Positions 6,535 to 7,478 of a stretch of DNA of 7,478 nucleotides are shown piece by piece. Position 1 is the first letter of the stretch; each line of letters opens with the position of its first letter. The stretch covers positions 1 to 7,478 of the forward strand of contig JAIXYD010000084.1 of assembly GCA_027490415.1 (NCBI GenBank), in the 5' to 3' direction. Under the pieces are notes generated by a model. That model worked only from the letters and a program-made list of their open reading frames with translations, did no database searches and was not told the DNA's origin. The DNA is from Streptomycetaceae bacterium (GTDB taxonomy: Bacteria; Actinomycetota; Actinomycetes; Nanopelagicales; Nanopelagicaceae). Position numbers and translations under genes: made by a program.

Positions 6535-7478
6535 ATCCCCGCAGCGTGTCCTTCAGATCGAGGGTCTGATCCAATAGCAAACGTTCCTTGTGGGAGCACT
6601 TCCAGCAATTGTGAAGATGAACCATGTCCCCACGCTGGTAACTCATGAACTTCATGGCCTTTGGCTCTTAACTCACTGATGACAGTGTTCGATACACGGT
6701 TTTCTATTTGTAGAACACCTTTTCCAGATTCCTCTGCAGAACTTTCACCTGGTGCATTTAAATGTTGCCAATGGGGAGCTTCAATAGCTTCCTGAACATT
6801 GAGTTTGAGATCAATAACGTTGGTAATCAGCTGCAAGTTTGTCTGGACTTGGATATTTGCACCAGGCGTTCCGCCAACAAGGTAGAGCGACCCGTCTGCG
6901 CGGCACGCAGTGAAAGCATTGAGAGTGTGCGCTGGACGCTTTCCCGGCGCGATGATGTTGGGTGATTCAGGATTCAAAGAAAATCCAGTCAGACGGTTAT
7001 TGAGAATAATTCCCGTATCAGGAATCACCCACGAGCTACCAAAACCATGAAATACCGATTGAATCCACGAGACCGCGTTACCTTCTGAATCTGCGACTAA
7101 GAAATAGGTTGTGTCACTACCTTCACTCACCGGTGCGATATCAGTTGATGCTTGATCCATTGAGATTTGAGCGACTCGCTTATCAATATTCTCTCTCGAC
7201 AAAATCTTGGCTACATTGACATCGATGAATTCTGGGTCTGCCAAGATCATATTTCTATCTGCAAATCCCACCTTCTTCGATTCGACTCCAATATGAATGC
7301 GATCCGCTTCACTGAGTGAGGAAAGATCAAAACGCTCGTTGATGAGAAGCTCTTCCATCAAGATCATTCCTTGTGTCGGAGGTGGCTGCCCATAGATTGT
7401 GTAATCACGGTACTTAATCGCAAGCGGATCTAAAACCCGAGTTGTATGGGCCTTGAGATCTTCTGCACTAAACCAACC
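6531..7478 (-). CDS. Gamma-glutamyltransferase-family Ntn-hydrolase (C-terminal part, cut by window edge)
   Basis: The frame stays open to the right edge, giving 315 visible residues; the ATG at 7367 is internal. GGT-family proenzymes cleave themselves before a Thr that becomes the nucleophile of the small subunit. Here that Thr is in DTTYFLVAD (codon 7112-7110). It leaves 193 residues for the small subunit, against 190 in E. coli GGT. Before it are the large-subunit motifs YGQPPPTQG and RIHIGVESKKVGFADR. After it come GNAVSWIQS, GIILNNRLTGFSL, PGKRPAHTL, GGTPGANIQ, EAIEAPHWQ and a typical SDPRSEGHAAG end. Classical GGT has NNQMDDFS, PLSSMSP and SPGGSR at three of these places, so substrate residues differ and glutathione use should not be assumed. 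The pattern is closer to YwrD-type or acylase-like members. The N-terminus, including any signal peptide, lies outside, so location cannot be judged. It is convergent with the RNase H gene. Confidence 0.93.
   Translation of the reverse strand, partial: GWFSAEDLKAHTTRVLDPLAIKYRDYTIYGQPPPTQGMILMEELLINERFDLSSLSEADRIHIGVESKKVGFADRNMILADPEFIDVNVAKILSRENIDKRVAQISMDQASTDIAPVSEGSDTTYFLVADSEGNAVSWIQSVFHGFGSSWVIPDTGIILNNRLTGFSLNPESPNIIAPGKRPAHTLNAFTACRADGSLYLVGGTPGANIQVQTNLQLITNVIDLKLNVQEAIEAPHWQHLNAPGESSAEESGKGVLQIENRVSNTVISELRAKGHEVHELPAWGHGSSSQLLEVLPQGTFAIGSDPRSEGHAAGI

Noticed and set aside
1..7478. CRISPR array, transposon, toxin-antitoxin or defence system
   Set aside because: No spaced repeats, transposase, terminal inverted repeats or small toxin pairs are seen; the window is filled by housekeeping genes.

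Overview
The window reads as chromosomal DNA of a moderate-GC actinomycete (by eye a little under 50% GC). The marker is gene content rather than composition: a homodimeric-type pyruvate dehydrogenase E1 (AceE), divergent from a DUF3052 gene followed by an AhpE-type peroxiredoxin, then a C4 zinc-ribbon coiled-coil protein and a fused RNase HI/histidine phosphatase. From memory, the same set lies close together in Mycobacterium tuberculosis (Rv2228c, Rv2229c, Rv2238c, Rv2239c, Rv2241). The modest GC and very tight packing suggest a streamlined lineage such as the freshwater acI group (Ca. Nanopelagicales). That placement is inference.

Layout. Positions 1-785 (minus) hold the N-terminal third of GlgE, the maltosyltransferase of GlgE-type glycogen synthesis, cut by the window edge. 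It lies directly behind aceE (805-3531, minus). The 106-bp gap at 3532-3637 is a divergent control region with a TTGACA-N17-TACTAG promoter for aceE and an overlapping CRP/GlxR-like imperfect palindrome. On the plus strand follow the DUF3052 gene (3638-4030) and ahpE (4040-4498). Next are a promoter-like stretch and a tRNA-Val(TAC) with encoded CCA (4575-4649). A perfect four-copy 9-bp tandem repeat begins at that tRNA's discriminator base. Then come the zinc-ribbon gene (4721-5449) and the RNase H/phosphatase gene (5452-6534), 2 nt apart. A gamma-glutamyltransferase-family gene (6531-7478, minus) runs in from the right edge, and its stop codon shares a TTAA with the stop of the RNase H gene.

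How the genes fit together. AceE feeds acetyl-CoA into the TCA cycle, GlgE handles carbon storage, and AhpE removes peroxides, so the left half is central carbon and redox housekeeping. The right half concerns RNA:DNA hybrid removal and phosphate-ester hydrolysis, plus a Ntn-hydrolase whose substrate pocket differs from classical GGT. Only the zinc-ribbon gene has a strong Shine-Dalgarno; the others have weak or no visible one, which would suit leaderless or coupled translation.

I found no mobile element, CRISPR array, defence island or clearly undescribed system. The points most worth a second look are the tRNA-abutting repeat, the palindrome between aceE and DUF3052, and the altered GGT pocket.
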